DNA of 64,000 nucleotides from Cognatilysobacter tabacisoli (GTDB lineage Bacteria > Pseudomonadota > Gammaproteobacteria > Xanthomonadales > Xanthomonadaceae), in contig NZ_QXJI01000001.1 in NCBI RefSeq assembly GCF_003586305.1, positions 372,001 to 436,000 on the forward strand, in the 5' to 3' direction. Below, one piece after another: positions 55,421 to 64,000 of this stretch (position 1 is the stretch's first letter; every line of letters starts with the position of its first letter). The notes beneath the pieces were generated by a model, which saw only the letters and a program-made list of their open reading frames with translations, was not told where the DNA came from and ran no database searches. The position numbers and the translations under genes are program-made.

Positions 55421-57028
55421 ATGGATGACAGGACGCCACGACCGCGCCGTTCGACCCGCCGCCGGCCCGCGTGGCCGCGGCGGCTGCTGACGCTCAGCCT
55501 GGGCCTCTCGGCGACGCTCGCCGTCTTCGTCGCCGCCGCGCTCGCGTGGCCGATGCCGGACATGCCGCGCGTCGGCGCGGGCGGCGACGTTGTCGTGCGA
55601 AACGTCGCCGTCGTCGACGTGGTCGGCGGGCGCACCGTGCCGGGCCGCGACGTGGTGATCCGCGCCGGCCGCATCGCATCGATCGCCGCCTACGACGCGC
55701 GCAACGCGTACGCGGGCCTGGTCGCGGTGGACGGGCGCGGCCGGTTCCTCGCGCCGGGCCTGTGGGACATGCACGTCCACTCGCTGAAGGTCTCGCCGCA
55801 GTACACGCACCCGCTGTCGATCGCCAACGGCGTGACCGGCGTGCGCGAGATGTGGGGCTGCGCCGGGCTGCCGGACCCGCTGGTCGCGTGCGGCGACGAC
55901 ATCGCGCGCTGGCGCGCGGCCCTGCGCGACGGCAGCCGGCTGGCGCCGCGCTACATCCAGCGCAGTAGCTACGCGGTCAACGGCCCGCGCGGCGTGCCGG
56001 CCGACTCGCCGGCGTACTTCCGCGCGTCGACGGCCCGCGAGGCGCGCGCGCTGGTGGCGCACCACGCCGCCGACCGCGTCGACCTGATCAAGACCTACAC
56101 CGAGCTGTCGCCGGCGGCCTATGCCGCGCTCGCTGCCGAAGCGCGCACGCGCGGCGTCGTTTTCGCCGGGCACCTGCCGGTGCGCGTGCCGCTGTCGCAG
56201 GCGCTCGCCGCGGGGCAGGGCACGATCGAGCACCCGCGCGTGTTCCTGCTCGAGTGCTACCGCGACGCGGCCGCGTTCCGCGCGCTGCCCGAGCCGATGC
56301 GCGCGTACGACACCGCGATGCGCGCGCGGCTGGTCGACCGCCACGACCGCGCGCACTGCGCCGGCGCGATGGCGGCGATGGCGCGGTCGCGCACGTGGTG
56401 GACGCCGACGCTGCAGGTGCTGCGCATGGAGGCGCGCGCCGGCGACGCGGCGTTCCGCAACGACCCGCGCCTGCGCTACGTGCCGTACGTGCTGCGCGCC
56501 GGGCTGTGGGCGCCGGACGCCGACGCGTCCGCGCAGCGGGCCGCCGAAGTGCCCGGCCGCGACGTCGCCGGCGAGCTGTACGCGCTGGCAATGCGCACCG
56601 TCGGCGACGCGCACGCGGCCGGCGTCGGCATCCTCGCCGGCACCGACGCGGGCGACACCTACGTGTTCCCCGGCTTCGGCATGCACGACGAACTGCGCGA
56701 ACTCGTGCACGCCGGCCTGTCGCCGGCCGACGCCCTGCGCAGCGCGACGATCCGCCCCGCGCAGTTCAGCGGCATGGACCGCGACTTCGGTTCGGTCGAC
56801 GTCGGCAAGGCCGCCGACCTGATCCTGCTCGACGCCGACCCGCTGGCCGACATCGCCAACACCCGCCGCATCGCCGCGCTGCTCTTCAACGGCCGCTACC
56901 TCGACCGTCCCGCGCTCGACGCGCTGCTCCACCACGCCGATCGCCAGGCCGGCAGCGTGCGCATGAACCTGCAGCTGCTGTCGGCCGCGCTGCGCAGCCC
57001 GATCATCCGCGCGCAGGCGGCGGATTAG
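55421..57028 (+). CDS. Membrane-anchored amidohydrolase
   Basis: This 535-residue protein has an N-terminal membrane anchor (LTLSLGLSATLAVFVAAALAW) and a metal-dependent amidohydrolase barrel. It shows DMHVHS (HxH), the bridging Lys in LIKTYTE, HLP, IEHPR, and the catalytic Asp in GTDAGDTYVF. The C-terminal strand set DVGKAADLILLDADPL is typical. Imidazolonepropionase- and prolidase-like members share this layout. The substrate is unknown. AAAGGGAG precedes ATG 55421. Confidence 0.85.
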   Translation: MDDRTPRPRRSTRRRPAWPRRLLTLSLGLSATLAVFVAAALAWPMPDMPRVGAGGDVVVRNVAVVDVVGGRTVPGRDVVIRAGRIASIAAYDARNAYAGLVAVDGRGRFLAPGLWDMHVHSLKVSPQYTHPLSIANGVTGVREMWGCAGLPDPLVACGDDIARWRAALRDGSRLAPRYIQRSSYAVNGPRGVPADSPAYFRASTAREARALVAHHAADRVDLIKTYTELSPAAYAALAAEARTRGVVFAGHLPVRVPLSQALAAGQGTIEHPRVFLLECYRDAAAFRALPEPMRAYDTAMRARLVDRHDRAHCAGAMAAMARSRTWWTPTLQVLRMEARAGDAAFRNDPRLRYVPYVLRAGLWAPDADASAQRAAEVPGRDVAGELYALAMRTVGDAHAAGVGILAGTDAGDTYVFPGFGMHDELRELVHAGLSPADALRSATIRPAQFSGMDRDFGSVDVGKAADLILLDADPLADIANTRRIAALLFNGRYLDRPALDALLHHADRQAGSVRMNLQLLSAALRSPIIRAQAAD

Positions 57029-57135
57029 GGGCGGGCAGCCCGGGGTCGGAGAACTTGACGCTCGGCAATCAGGCCCAAAGCAGCGGCACGGGGCCAGCCG
57101 CGGCCTCACGCTTCGGCGCATCGCCGATTGGCCCG

Positions 57136-57165
57136 CGCGAAGGCCCGCGCACGCGGGCCTTCGCG
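57136..57165. terminator. Strong stem between convergent genes
   Basis: Perfect 14-bp arms (57136-57149 and 57152-57165) lie between the amidohydrolase and cupredoxin stops. Neither side has a T run. It probably acts as a bidirectional terminator or mRNA end. Confidence 0.5.
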
Positions 57166-57191
57166 TTGCCCCGGGTTGCGATGCCGGCCCG

Positions 57192-57686
57192 TTACGGCAC
57201 GACTTCGACGTACCCGTACATGCCCATGGCGAAGTGCGGGACGAGGGTGCAGATAACCAGGAAGCTGCCCGGTTCCGGGAAGTGGACCACTTCGACGCGG
57301 TCGAACGTCGGCGGATTCGGCGCGACGCCGCGATAGGTCCGGTTGGTGGCGTCGTTGATCAGTGGGGGCAGCCCGGGGACGATGATCGTGTTGGCGACGT
57401 TGATGTCGCTCGGCAGGGTGCCATCGTCGTAGACCGCGATGTTGTGTGCGCCGGACACGATGAAGTTGACCGTGCCCCCGGCTTTGATCCTGACCACGTT
57501 CGGCGTCATGGTGCGGATCATCTGGCTGGGCGCGAAGCCGGTGGTCAGTCGATCCAACGGGGTCGAACTGGCGTTCATCCAGGCGCCGAAGCTGACGGTA
57601 GCGGTACGGTCGGCGGCCTGCGCCGGCGCGAGCGAGGCCGCAGACAACGCAGCGGCAAGGCCCAGGGCAAGACGTAAAGTATTCAT
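57192..57686 (-). CDS. Exported azurin/plastocyanin-like cupredoxin
   Basis: This 164-residue protein has a signal peptide (PAQAADR) and a cupredoxin domain. The copper ligands are His in SGAHNIAVYDDG, and Cys, His and Met in VICTLVPHFAMGMYG. A segment SSTPLDRLTTGFAPSQM before the domain is unusual. It is probably a periplasmic electron carrier. ATG 57686 has GGAGC upstream; a longer frame open to 57827 is less likely. Confidence 0.83.
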   Translation of the reverse strand: MNTLRLALGLAAALSAASLAPAQAADRTATVSFGAWMNASSTPLDRLTTGFAPSQMIRTMTPNVVRIKAGGTVNFIVSGAHNIAVYDDGTLPSDINVANTIIVPGLPPLINDATNRTYRGVAPNPPTFDRVEVVHFPEPGSFLVICTLVPHFAMGMYGYVEVVP

Positions 57687-57971
57687 CGGGCGTGCTCCAT
57701 GGACGGAAGTGCGCAATCGTGCGCGCACAAGCCAACGCGCCCGGTGCACGGTGTCGGTCACGCCGGAACGGAAAGAGATGGGGGACACCCGAAGACGGGG
57801 TCGCGAGAAGACCGGAGCGGGTTTCACCTGAGGTCCGCGCGCCCGGGGGGGGTGGGGTTAACCACGGCCAGCGGCCACCGTCCGCTTCGATGAATTCGTC
57901 GGCGGGCCCGCGAGAGGGGCCCCGCATGGGCGCGCTGCTGTTCGCCGGATCGCCGGGCGGCACGCCCGGCG

Positions 57972-59282
57972 TCATCCGCCTGCGGAGCCCGTCGCGCGAC
58001 CCCGCCGGCGCGCGACGGCGTACAGCCCCGACCCGACGAGCAGGAACCCCATCGTCAGCAGCGCGGATTTCAGGCTGACCTGCAGCATCAGCCAGCCGCA
58101 GGCGGCGATGCCCAGAAGCGGGATCGCCGCGCCCATCGGCAGCACGAAGCCGCCGTCGCCGCGATGGCGCGGGCGCAGCAGCGGCACGGCGGCGCAGGTC
58201 AGGCCGTACAGAAGCAGGCGCGAGACGACGCTCGACGCGGCCAGCCACGCGAACGAGCCGAACACGGCCATCGCGAACGAGATCGCCCCGTACATCACGA
58301 TCGAATTGGCCGGCGTCAGGTGGCGCGGGTGCACGCGGCCGAACCACGCCGGCAGGCTGTCGTCGAGCGCGAGCGAGTACGACACGCGCGGCGTCGAGAA
58401 GCTGGTGCTGACCAGGTTGGCGCCAACCGACGCGACCACGCCGAACATCAGCACGGCCGCGCCGACCGGGCCGAGTAGCGCCGCGGCGACGTCGAGCAGC
58501 GGCGTGGTCGAGGTGGCGATGCCCGGCACCGCCGCCATGCTGACCAGCTGGATCGCCACGTACAGCAGCGCGACGGCGAGCAGGCCGAGCAGCAGCCCGC
58601 GCGGCATGTCGCGGCGCGGGTTGCGGGCCTCGCCGGCCGGCACCACGGCCGACTCGAAGCCGACATAGGCGTAGACCAGCAGCAGCACGGCGGCGCCGAG
58701 GTCGCTCCCGGCCGGCGGCACGATGCTCACCATCGGGACAGCGCCGCCGCCGAGCACGGCCACGCCGGCGACCACCACGCCGACCAGCACCGCGAACTTC
58801 AGCACCGTCAACGCCGCGAGCGAACCGATCGCGCGCGTCGCGCCGATCACGTTGATCAGGGTCATGCCGCCGCAGATCAGCGCGAGCATCGCGATCCGCG
58901 TCGCGCCCTCGCTGGCCGCCGGCCAGAAGTAGCCGACGCTGTTGACCAGCAGCACGGCGTTGGCCGAGAACGCGATCGCGCGCGCCACGTAGAACAGCCA
59001 GCCGGCCTGGAAGCCCAGGAACGGGCCGAAGGCCTCGGTCGCGTAGCGGATCGGCCCGCCGGTGGCGCGGAAGTAGCTGGCCAGTTCGGCGAAGCACAGC
59101 AGCACCGGCAGGATCAGCAGCGCGCATAGCACGTACACCAGCGGGCTGAAGGCGCCGGCGGCGGCGACCGCGCCGCTGGGCAGGCCGAAGATGCCCGCGC
59201 CGATCATGCCGTTGACGACCAGCAGCCAGATCCCCCATGCACCCAGGCTGCGCGGCAGCTGTTCCGGTCGATCGTCGGCCAC
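57972..59282 (-). CDS. APC-family amino-acid/polyamine permease
   Basis: This protein of about 436 residues has some 12 membrane segments and the signature VVNGMIGAGIFGLPSG in the first helix. VGFESAVVPAGEARNPRRD follows in the middle and PRVSYSLALDDSLP before helix 8. GTG 59282 follows AAGGAG; upstream GTG 59300 or TTG 59312 are alternatives. The substrate is not predictable. A VOC protein gene lies just upstream on the same strand. Confidence 0.85.
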   Translation of the reverse strand: MADDRPEQLPRSLGAWGIWLLVVNGMIGAGIFGLPSGAVAAAGAFSPLVYVLCALLILPVLLCFAELASYFRATGGPIRYATEAFGPFLGFQAGWLFYVARAIAFSANAVLLVNSVGYFWPAASEGATRIAMLALICGGMTLINVIGATRAIGSLAALTVLKFAVLVGVVVAGVAVLGGGAVPMVSIVPPAGSDLGAAVLLLVYAYVGFESAVVPAGEARNPRRDMPRGLLLGLLAVALLYVAIQLVSMAAVPGIATSTTPLLDVAAALLGPVGAAVLMFGVVASVGANLVSTSFSTPRVSYSLALDDSLPAWFGRVHPRHLTPANSIVMYGAISFAMAVFGSFAWLAASSVVSRLLLYGLTCAAVPLLRPRHRGDGGFVLPMGAAIPLLGIAACGWLMLQVSLKSALLTMGFLLVGSGLYAVARRRGRATGSAGG

Positions 59283-59336
59283 GTCGCTCCTTCGGGTCAC
59301 ACCAGGCCGCAACGCGGCCTTCGCTGGGATGGACGA

Positions 59337-59723
59337 TCAGTCCGCACTCTGGCGGAGCTGGAAGAGGTTGCCTTCGGGGTCCCAGGCATTACGCACCACG
59401 AACCCGGGGCCGTGCCACTGCTCTGCAAGGACATCGCCGCCCATGGCTCGGGCGGACGCCTGCGCGACCGCGAGACTGGGGACGGTGCAGAAGAACTTGA
59501 TGGCGGCGCGGTCGCGAAGCTGCGGCGGGTCGGTGATGACGACCTGGGCCGCGGCCTGCGGCGGCATGGCATGGACGATCAGCTGCAGGTCCGGTGAGCG
59601 CACCACGATCATCTGGTCGGTCCGATGCGCGGCGGTCAGGCCAAGCACCGACTGATAGAAGCCGGCGAGCCGACCCGTGTCCTTGGCGTAGAGGAAGATG
59701 CCGGCGCGAGCGGGTGCGGACAC
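59337..59723 (-). CDS. VOC-family (glyoxalase/bleomycin resistance-like) protein
   Basis: This 128-residue protein has one betaalphabetabetabeta pair set: LYAKDTGRLAGFYQSVLGL (N-terminal), and AWDPEGNLFQLRQ (C-terminal metal-ligand strand with Glu). GTG 59723 has AGGAG five bases upstream. The ligand is unknown. It may be co-transcribed with the downstream APC permease. Confidence 0.82.
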   Translation of the reverse strand: MSAPARAGIFLYAKDTGRLAGFYQSVLGLTAAHRTDQMIVVRSPDLQLIVHAMPPQAAAQVVITDPPQLRDRAAIKFFCTVPSLAVAQASARAMGGDVLAEQWHGPGFVVRNAWDPEGNLFQLRQSAD

Positions 59724-59934
59724 GATGACTCCTGGTGCGTGGGGCGGCGAAGGCGCCAGTGCGGCGCGTGGCGCGCCGACCGGCCCCGCAGTCTGGGTTC
59801 GGGCAGCGGCAAACGCAAAGGCGTGGCGGTGGCCAACGGCGGACGCGCCGCGCGCGGCGGGGTTTGGAAATCAACCCGTCGGCTTGGCAGACTCGGGGCG
59901 CTGCACTGACTGCAGCATTCGACAAGGACGTGCC

Positions 59935-60387
59935 ATGGACCGGGAACCGACTTACGCCACCGCGCTGCTGCCGCCCGAGCGGCTGGCCGCGCTGGACCAG
60001 CAGCTGGCCTCGATGGAGGTCACCCTGACGCTGCTGCGCTTCGCCCCCGGCGACGCGCGCGGCGCCATCCCGTGGTCGCCGGCGCTGTCGCCGGCCTACT
60101 GCCGCCAGGTCGCCGCCGCGCTCGACCTGTACGGCAGCGAGGTTGACGACGACGACGGTAACGGCATCGACAGCGGCGAAGCGCACGAGGTGCTGACCGC
60201 CGAGCCCGCGCTGCTCGATCGCCTGCACGCGCAGTGCGACCGGCTGCGTCGCGTGCTCGCGCTCAGCGAGGAAGTGCTCGAGGCGGTCGGCAGCGACGTC
60301 ATGGCGCTGGCGCTCGAAAGCCACGTCGCGCTCGAGCGCGTCGGCCGCGCCGACCGCATCACGCCGTGGTGGAAGCGCGGGTCGTAG
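59935..60387 (+). CDS. Hypothetical helical protein
   Basis: This 150-residue protein has no recognised domain. Segments LPPERLAALDQQLASMEV and CRQVAAALDLYGSEVDDDDG suggest helical hairpins with an acidic loop. The C-terminus ends WWKRGS. ATG 59935 follows AAGGACGTGCC. It is followed by a VOC gene. Confidence 0.65.
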   Translation: MDREPTYATALLPPERLAALDQQLASMEVTLTLLRFAPGDARGAIPWSPALSPAYCRQVAAALDLYGSEVDDDDGNGIDSGEAHEVLTAEPALLDRLHAQCDRLRRVLALSEEVLEAVGSDVMALALESHVALERVGRADRITPWWKRGS

Positions 60388-60543
60388 GGTGGGGCATGGC
60401 CCATCGCGACGGAGCCGGGTCGGAAGTGCCGGATGGGCTTGAGCACGCCCCGGGTCTGCGCGATTGGCCCGCGCCACCACGCCGGACGTAACGGGGCCCG
60501 TGCTATCACCGGCCCATCGCAAACCGCCCATCGGAGGCGCCCC

Positions 60544-60972
60544 ATGGAAGCCAATGAACTGCACCGCGGCCGATTGATCGACCACCTCCAGCTGGTCGTG
60601 CGCGACCTCGACGCCAGCCGCGCGTTCTACCGCGCCGTGTTCGACGCGCTGCAGGTGCCGATGGGCGGCGACGAGGCGGACTACTTCTGGGCCGACGAAC
60701 TGTTCGTGTCGACCGCCGACAGCGAGGCCGCGCAGGGCGAACTGACCGGCCGCACCCACCTGGCGTTCCAGGCCGCGGACCGGGCGATGGTCGACGCGTT
60801 CCATCGCGCGGCGCTGGCCCACGGCGGCACCGACAACGGCGCGCCCGGTGAGCGCCCCTACCACCCGGGCTACTACGCGGCGTTCGTGCTCGATCCGGAC
60901 GGCAACAACATCGAGGCGGTGTTCCACGGCGAAGCCAAGCGCAGCGCCGCGTCGGTGAAGGTCACGTTCTAG
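60544..60972 (+). CDS. VOC-family protein
   Basis: This 142-residue glyoxalase-like protein has LIDHLQLVVRDLDASRAFYR and a C-terminal AFVLDPDGNNIEAVFHG with the conserved DPDGNxxE metal-site strand. HHLAF-type motif THLAFQAADRAM is also seen. GGAGG precedes ATG 60544. The substrate is unknown. Confidence 0.87.
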   Translation: MEANELHRGRLIDHLQLVVRDLDASRAFYRAVFDALQVPMGGDEADYFWADELFVSTADSEAAQGELTGRTHLAFQAADRAMVDAFHRAALAHGGTDNGAPGERPYHPGYYAAFVLDPDGNNIEAVFHGEAKRSAASVKVTF

Positions 60973-61011
60973 GCGGACGCGTCCCGCGCGAAGTGGCGGC
61001 CCCGCGCGGAG

Positions 61012-61332
61012 TCAGTCGTTCCACTCGCGCTCGTATTCGTCCAGGGCCTTGCGGACCTCGCGGTCGCGCTCGGCGCGGACCTTGAGCCACTCGTGATAGG
61101 CCTCGCGCTCGGACTTGTCGCGCTCGCGCCAGTACTCGGCCTCGGCCTTGGCCGACTCGCGTGAGCGCTCGTCCTCGAGCTTGCGCTGCTCGCGCAGCCA
61201 CTCGTCGTGGCGCTTGGCGTCCTCGCGCGCCCACTCGGCCCACTTCTTCTGCTGCTCGTAGGGGTCGTCGGCCAGCGCCGCGGCGGGGGCGGCCAAGGCG
61301 AGGGCCAGCGACAGCATCAGGACGGTTCGCAT
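61012..61332 (-). CDS. Exported highly charged helical protein
   Basis: This 106-residue protein has a signal peptide (LAAPAAALADDP) followed by one long, very charged helix rich in Glu, Arg and Lys (EWAREDAKRHDEWLREQRKL) and repeated WxRE patterns. It is likely a periplasmic coiled coil. Function is unknown. Confidence 0.75.
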   Translation of the reverse strand: MRTVLMLSLALALAAPAAALADDPYEQQKKWAEWAREDAKRHDEWLREQRKLEDERSRESAKAEAEYWRERDKSEREAYHEWLKVRAERDREVRKALDEYEREWND

Positions 61333-61532
61333 CAGGCGGCTCCATCGAGGGGTACGGCATCGTCGGCCGGCCGCACTGAACCGGCCCGCAACCCGCGCCG
61401 CACCGGCGGGGTGCAGACTTCATACCCACTTCACCGTCGGGCCATCGGCGCTTCATGGCGGCGCGGCACGCTGTGGCCACGGTCGGCTGCCATGCGCCGA
61501 CGACCCCCTTCCTCGATCCGCTGGAGAGACCC

Positions 61533-62132
61533 ATGGCCACGCACCCGACCCCCGAACTGCGCCGCGGCGCCAACCGCTGGCGCCCGCTGATCTGGGGCGG
61601 CGCGGCCGGCCTGCTGCTGCTGCCGCTGGTGGCGATGCAGTTCACCGCCGAGGTCAACTGGACGGGCGGCGACTTCATCGCGATGGGCGCGCTGCTCGCC
61701 ATCGCCTGCAGCCTCTACGAGCTCGGCGCCTGGCTCAGCGGCAACCCCGCCTACCGCGCGGGCTTCGCCATCGCGGTGCTGGCGGGCTTCCTGACGGTGT
61801 GGGTGAACCTCGCCGTCGGCATGTTCGGCAGCGAGCACAACGACCTCAACCTGATGTTCGCCGGCGTGCTGCTCGTCGCCGCGCTCGGCGCGCTGGCGGC
61901 GCGCTTCCGCGCGGCCGGCATGGCGCGCGCGATGGCCGCGACCGGCGTCGCCCAGCTGGTCGCGGCGGGCGTGGGGCTGGCGGTCGGATTGAACGTCGGC
62001 ACGGATGAGGTCGCCGGCCCGAGCCTGTACCGCGAGGCCTTCCTGACCGCGTGCTTCGCCGTGCCGTGGTTCGCGTCGGCGTGGCTGTTCGAGCGCGCCG
62101 CGTCGCGCGCCGTCGACGGCGCGGCGCCATGA
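61533..62132 (+). CDS. Integral membrane protein of unknown function
   Basis: This 199-residue protein has about six hydrophobic segments (for example LIWGGAAGLLLLPLVAMQF, FIAMGALLAIACSLYELGAW, AVLAGFLTVWVNLAVGMFG). It is similar in layout to small membrane proteins found with secretion or stress genes; no family is named. GGAGAG precedes ATG 61533. The stop overlaps the next gene by ATGA. Confidence 0.72.
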   Translation: MATHPTPELRRGANRWRPLIWGGAAGLLLLPLVAMQFTAEVNWTGGDFIAMGALLAIACSLYELGAWLSGNPAYRAGFAIAVLAGFLTVWVNLAVGMFGSEHNDLNLMFAGVLLVAALGALAARFRAAGMARAMAATGVAQLVAAGVGLAVGLNVGTDEVAGPSLYREAFLTACFAVPWFASAWLFERAASRAVDGAAP

Positions 62133-62446
62133 GCCGCGCGAATCGCGCGAAGAGCGCGCCGTCCGCGGCCGGATCCGCGCCCTTCGCGCGCGACCCGCTC
62201 GACACCCTCGTCGACGCCGTGTTCGGCACCGTCGTGTTCGCGATCGGCGCAGCCAACCTGTGGCTCGTCCACCCCGTGCCCGGCGCGATCGGCCTCGTGC
62301 TGTCGCTGGTCTATGTCCGGCCGGTGCGGCGCGCGCTCGAGCGCACGCTACGGCTGCGGATTCCGCGCGTCGTGCGCATCGCGCTCGGCGTCGCGGTCGT
62401 GTGGTTCACCCTCGGCGTCAGCGACCTGGGCGACATGATCGATTGA
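62129..62446 (+). CDS. Small membrane protein
   Basis: This 105-residue protein has two or three membrane segments (DAVFGTVVFAIGAANLWLV, GAIGLVLSLVYVRPV and VVRIALGVAVVWFTLGV). It is coupled to the preceding membrane protein gene and may form a complex with its product. Function is unknown. Confidence 0.65.
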   Translation: MSRANRAKSAPSAAGSAPFARDPLDTLVDAVFGTVVFAIGAANLWLVHPVPGAIGLVLSLVYVRPVRRALERTLRLRIPRVVRIALGVAVVWFTLGVSDLGDMID

Positions 62447-62576
62447 GCGGCGCTGCGCGATCCGCCTTCCGGCGATCCGCCCGGCACGGAGCTCTGTGAC
62501 CGCCTGTACGATTGGCAGCGAGTCGAAGGGCACCGTCCGCACGCGACTGGACGATCGAAGCCACAGGGAGAGCGCA

Positions 62577-64000
62577 GTGAGACAAAGGGTCGGCATACGT
62601 TGGGCAAGCACGCGCCTGTCATCGACATTCAAGCTGTTTGCGCTGGCGACTCTAGCGGGCAGCGTGTTCCTGTGGGGGCGATTCATTCCAGACGGGACCC
62701 GTGCCGGGTCCGAAAGGGCGTCTCGCTCCGTGCTTCATACACACGAGAGCCTGAGGGGTCTGGCCCCGATCCCGCAGCCCGCTGCGTCGGCGGACGCCTA
62801 CGAGTTGCTTGTGACGTCGATCTACCGGCTTCCGCCTCCTTGGGACTACTTGGGGAACGGCAGCAGCGAGCTCCAGCCCACGTATGTCGCGAGCGAGGTC
62901 GCGGATTTCACCGGTGACGGACGGAACGATGTCCTGACCATCGCATACGAGATGCCGAGTCCGGGCAACGTACGTGCCTTCGTCTTGCCGCAAACGCCTG
63001 CGCAATCGCTGGGCACGCGCCTGGAGTTCCTTTTCCCGGATGGGTGGCAAACGTACGGCTCGCACGTCGGAACTGAAGTGGCCGACCTCAATCGAGACGG
63101 CGTGGCGGATCTGGTCCTGACCCGAACGTACTCGATTAACGTGATGCTCTCCGATGGGCGCGGCGGATGGACGGGGTCCAATCTCACCTGGTCCAACGAC
63201 TACCTCGCCGACGCACCGGCGGTCGCGCTTGACTTGAACAGCGACGGCAAGTTGGATCTCGTGACTCACCTCAGCAAGGCGTCCTCCACCTTGCCGCAGG
63301 ATCCGCGCAGCCATTTTCTCGTGGTTTCCGGCGATGGGGCGGGGGGGCTGGGGGAGCAGCGGAGGTTGTTTACCGGTATGACCCACCACTACGACATCCG
63401 TAAAGTGAAGTCCCTCGCCGCCGGGGACTTTAACGGGGACGGCAGGCGCGACGTCGCCGTGCTCATGCAGGAGTACGACTACGCGAACGCGGCGGCGGGC
63501 AGCCGTTATCCGGTCAAGGTGTTCACCAATGGCGGGGCAGGCGAGTTCGCCGAGCCGTACGTCGTGACCATCGATTTCACGCGGAATGGATTGGTGGCGG
63601 GAGACTTCAATGGCGACGGCGCGACCGATCTCGCCGCGGCGCACGAATCCGCGGGCGACTCCACGATTAACGTGTACTTGCAACGCGACGGCAAGGTGCA
63701 GGACAGCGGGATTCGATACCCTACCTACTCGTCGCCTGCCAGTCTCGACGCCGCGGATCTGGATGGGAACGGCAAACAGGATCTGGTCGTGAGTTACGAC
63801 GGACAGCAACGTACGGAGTATTACCTGCAGGAGAGCGGCGTGCTGCGCGCGCCGGTCTACATATGGATCAACCACCATCCCTCTGCTCGAGTGGGTCGGA
63901 CCGCGCAGGGCGTGAACGATTTCACCGGCGACCACTGCCCCGATGTCGCAATCGCGCTCACGTACGGCGCGTTGTGGCTGCTCGAAGGGCGCAACTGCCA
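62577..64000 (+). CDS. FG-GAP/VCBS-repeat exported protein (partial)
   Basis: An open frame from GTG 62577 (GGGAG upstream) runs off the window after about 474 codons. After an N-terminal membrane or signal segment (FKLFALATLAGSVFLWGRF) come seven Ca-binding repeat motifs: DFTGDGRND, DLNRDGVAD, DLNSDGKLD, DFNGDGRRD, DFNGDGATD, DLDGNGKQD and DFTGDHCPD. This pattern forms a beta-propeller of the integrin-alpha/FG-GAP type. It is less GC-rich than its neighbours. The C-terminus lies outside the window. Confidence 0.85.
   Translation, partial: MRQRVGIRWASTRLSSTFKLFALATLAGSVFLWGRFIPDGTRAGSERASRSVLHTHESLRGLAPIPQPAASADAYELLVTSIYRLPPPWDYLGNGSSELQPTYVASEVADFTGDGRNDVLTIAYEMPSPGNVRAFVLPQTPAQSLGTRLEFLFPDGWQTYGSHVGTEVADLNRDGVADLVLTRTYSINVMLSDGRGGWTGSNLTWSNDYLADAPAVALDLNSDGKLDLVTHLSKASSTLPQDPRSHFLVVSGDGAGGLGEQRRLFTGMTHHYDIRKVKSLAAGDFNGDGRRDVAVLMQEYDYANAAAGSRYPVKVFTNGGAGEFAEPYVVTIDFTRNGLVAGDFNGDGATDLAAAHESAGDSTINVYLQRDGKVQDSGIRYPTYSSPASLDAADLDGNGKQDLVVSYDGQQRTEYYLQESGVLRAPVYIWINHHPSARVGRTAQGVNDFTGDHCPDVAIALTYGALWLLEGRNC

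Noticed and set aside
57972-59312. APC permease starting at TTG 59312
   Set aside because: GTG 59282 has AAGGAG just upstream, while the TTG has no ribosome binding site; the difference is ten residues before the first helix.

Overview
The window is a GC-rich bacterial chromosome segment. It carries a compact histidine operon with fused hisB and hisIE, a hisG-less 3' view of that operon, a leucine dehydrogenase/liu branched-chain catabolism block, a bactofilin gene and a feoA-feoB-small Cys protein trio. Together with start-stop overlaps in most operons, this suggests a gammaproteobacterium of the Lysobacteraceae/Xanthomonadaceae type (inference from gene content and order; no 16S or marker search was possible).

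Layout. 1-5170: end of hisD, then hisC-hisB-hisH-hisA-hisF-hisIE on the plus strand. 5253-7509: a secreted metallophosphoesterase and a YdeI-like protein. 7529-9428 (minus): methionine-salvage genes mtnB-mtnD-mtnC. 9567-11132: an amino-acid permease of visibly lower GC. 11304-16832: a NUDIX hydrolase, serA divergent from a D-2-hydroxyglutarate dehydrogenase-like flavoprotein, an EF-P paralogue, an SDR and a GNAT. 16867-23133 (minus): liuC-liuD-hmgL with a PAS-GGDEF-EAL gene overlapping the end. 23266-25614: feoAB plus a Cys-rich small membrane protein. 25708-33515 (minus): zinc ribbon, bactofilin, liuB, two tandem Ala-rich lipoproteins, thiolase, liuA and leucine dehydrogenase, so the leucine pathway is split by the feo and bactofilin genes. 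33807-37705: an exported cluster (cupredoxin, membrane sensor without output domain, secreted-repeat protein, DUF3034 outer-membrane-type protein, secreted truncated haemoglobin). 37817-39085: Sel1/2-oxoglutarate oxygenase. 39638-43162: icmF, the fused B12-dependent acyl-CoA mutase.

43245-49260 is the accessory part. A CPBP-type membrane protease gene is followed by a decayed second copy of the icmF 3' end (45100-45344). Next comes a two-gene, clearly lower-GC cassette (45379-48035) that encodes a DUF262/GmrS-N-like protein translationally coupled to an AAA ATPase with a C-terminal OLD/TOPRIM-like nuclease motif. This is the best candidate for an undescribed defence system here. It is followed by an unknown GC-rich gene and a tandem array of about 8.6 copies of a 43-bp unit built from nested palindromes (48889-49259).

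49313-64000 is mostly exported or accessory functions: a coiled-coil secreted protein with a lipoprotein, a relic of a REP-associated transposase (about 51440-51568), two more exported proteins, an alpha/beta hydrolase, an amidohydrolase, an azurin-like cupredoxin, a second APC permease, two VOC-family proteins, small membrane proteins, and a FG-GAP/VCBS-repeat protein that runs off the right edge. No tRNA, rRNA, CRISPR array or integrase was recognised.
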